From NCBI GenBank assembly GCA_020438525.1, contig JAGQUL010000103.1, positions 1 to 13,320 on the forward strand: 13,320 bases of DNA. The letters are read 5' to 3'. The position numbers and the translations under genes are program-made. The notes under the pieces are model-generated. The model was given only the letters and a program-made list of their open reading frames with translations. It did no database searches and was not told where the DNA came from. Positions 12,276 through 13,320 of this stretch are shown in pieces. Each line of letters begins with the position of its first letter. Positions within the stretch are counted from its first letter, which is position 1. Origin of the DNA: Thermoleophilia bacterium. Its GTDB lineage: Bacteria > Actinomycetota > Thermoleophilia > Gaiellales > SKUG01.

Positions 12276-13320
12276 TCAGCCTTCGTCGCTCGGCGCGGCG
12301 GCGCCGGCCTTGGCCTTGGACTTCGCCGGCGCCTTCTTCTTGGCGGCGGGCTTCTTCTTCGGCGCGGCCTTCGCGTCACCGTCGGCCTCTGCCGTGGCGC
12401 CGTCGCTGTCGTCCTTCTTCTGCCAGCGCTTCTGGCCTTCGGGCAGCTCGGGGAAGTCGAACACGACCTTGTCGTCGTCGTCGAGCTTGAGCCGCGCGCG
12501 GAACGGCTTGCCCGCGCGCGAGCGGAAGCCCTGCAGCTCGTTGGTCGTGTGGCGCTGCTCGATCAGCTCCTTCGCCTCGTCGGGCATCAGCTGCCGACCG
12601 GCGATCGAGCGCCAGATCACGAACCCGCAGCCGGGCTCCTCGCGGCTCTTCCAGCTGGTGCAGCCGTAGGCGCGTGCGTTCTCGCGGATGATGTTCGGCT
12701 GGCCGTCGTCGTTGAGCGTTCCGTTGGCCAGGCAGCGCGGGCACGGGCCGAGCTCGGCGCGCGCCATCTTGAGCTTCTCCTTGTCGATCTCCGTGATCTT
12801 GGTGACCGTCTGCTCGGTGAAGTCGACGATGCCCTTCATGAACTCGTCCGCGGAGAGCTCGCCGTGCTCGATGTCGCGCAGCTGCTTCTCCCAGTTGCCC
12901 GTCATGTCGGGCGAGATCAGCGGATGCCCCTCGAGGATCTCGATCAGCTTCATGCCCTTGCTCGTCACGCGCAGGGCTCGCCCCTCGCGCTGCACGTACT
13001 GGCGACCGATCAGCAGCTCGATGATGCTCGCCCGCGTGGCCGGCGTGCCGAGCCCGCGCTCCTTCATCGCCTCGCGCATTGCCTCGTCGTCGACCAGCTT
13101 GCCCGCGGTCTCCATCGCGCTCAGCAGCGTGCCTTCCGTGTAGCGCGCCGGCGGCTTGGTCTGCTTCTCCTGCGGCTGCTCGTCGTCGATCGCCGCATCG
13201 ACCGCCTCGCCCTCGGTGAGCTTCGGCAGCGTCGCCTTGTCGTCCTCGTCGGGCGCGCTCGTGTCGTCCTCGGCGGGCGCGTCCGCACCCAGTCCGTACA
13301 CCGCGCGCCAGCCGGGCTCG
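12276..13320 (-). CDS. topB: DNA topoisomerase type IA (topoisomerase III-like), C-terminal part
   Basis: The gene runs off the right edge; 347 residues of its C-terminal part are seen. It opens with EPGWRAVYGLGAD, a topoisomerase IA motif. The most telling stretch is KPPARYTEGTLLSAMETAGK and KERGLGTPATRASIIELL, the classical topoisomerase III (TopB) pattern; TopA usually differs here. A zinc ribbon follows (CPRC, then GCTSW and PGCGFVIWRSIAG) and then GFRSRAGKPFRARLKL, a Topo-C-type unit. The last 30 or so residues are a Lys/Ala/Pro tail (KAAPKKKPAAKKKAPAKSKA), like the basic tails that help mycobacterial topoisomerase hold DNA. The catalytic tyrosine is outside the window. It ends 11 bp from the convergent DPxGW gene. 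The topB symbol is tentative. Confidence 0.85.
   Translation of the reverse strand, partial: EPGWRAVYGLGADAPAEDDTSAPDEDDKATLPKLTEGEAVDAAIDDEQPQEKQTKPPARYTEGTLLSAMETAGKLVDDEAMREAMKERGLGTPATRASIIELLIGRQYVQREGRALRVTSKGMKLIEILEGHPLISPDMTGNWEKQLRDIEHGELSADEFMKGIVDFTEQTVTKITEIDKEKLKMARAELGPCPRCLANGTLNDDGQPNIIRENARAYGCTSWKSREEPGCGFVIWRSIAGRQLMPDEAKELIEQRHTTNELQGFRSRAGKPFRARLKLDDDDKVVFDFPELPEGQKRWQKKDDSDGATAEADGDAKAAPKKKPAAKKKAPAKSKAKAGAAAPSDEG

Noticed and set aside
12276..13320. Topoisomerase I (topA)
   Set aside because: The stretch KPPARYTEGTLLSAMETAGK fits topoisomerase III better, though the basic tail is TopA-like; kept as tentative topB.

Overview
The window is very GC-rich and dense with genes. 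It looks like a chromosomal stretch of a high-GC actinobacterium. The housekeeping order (small membrane protein, double zinc ribbon protein, ndk, maf), the valS type and the lysine/alanine tail on the topoisomerase suggest a deep actinobacterial lineage such as Thermoleophilia (Patulibacter or Conexibacter relatives). That placement is inference from gene style and order; no rRNA or other marker is present. I see no transposase, integrase, phage gene, tRNA gene or CRISPR array.

Layout. Bases 1-279 hold no convincing gene. They carry an 83-bp tandem repeat whose copies each fold into a long hairpin, then a 26-bp G-rich tandem repeat that leads straight into a small acidic protein gene (280-510, +). 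Bases 593-3867 on the minus strand form an apparent operon: a small membrane protein, a double zinc ribbon membrane protein with an Arg/Ser-rich tail, nucleoside diphosphate kinase (ndk), Maf nucleotide pyrophosphatase, and a DUF1361 membrane protein that is broken by a one-base frameshift near 1112-1119. A membrane-anchored hypothetical protein runs divergently (3902-4747, +) from what looks like a leaderless promoter. It converges on a glycine-zipper membrane protein (4776-5123, -) across a shared inverted repeat. A zinc metallopeptidase of thermolysin-like (M4-like) pattern lies at 5373-6623 (+) and converges on valyl-tRNA synthetase (6632-9313, -). An unrecognised 237-residue protein sits just upstream of valS on the same strand.

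The most unusual part is 10334-12264, a divergent pair of predicted cell-surface proteins. One is a lipoprotein with EF-hand-like calcium loops and a glycine-rich tail. The other is a membrane-anchored protein with four 24-residue repeats built on Asp-Pro-x-Gly-Trp. Both carry multiple copies of the same short motif, Thr-Ser-Pro-Gly-Asp (three in one, four in the other), and the serine is encoded by four different codons in one gene. This suggests selection on the peptide itself and a shared surface function, perhaps a calcium-dependent partner or matrix pair. That is inference, but it is the best candidate here for an undescribed system.

The right edge (12276-13320, -) is the C-terminal third or so of a type IA DNA topoisomerase, most like topoisomerase III, cut off by the window end.
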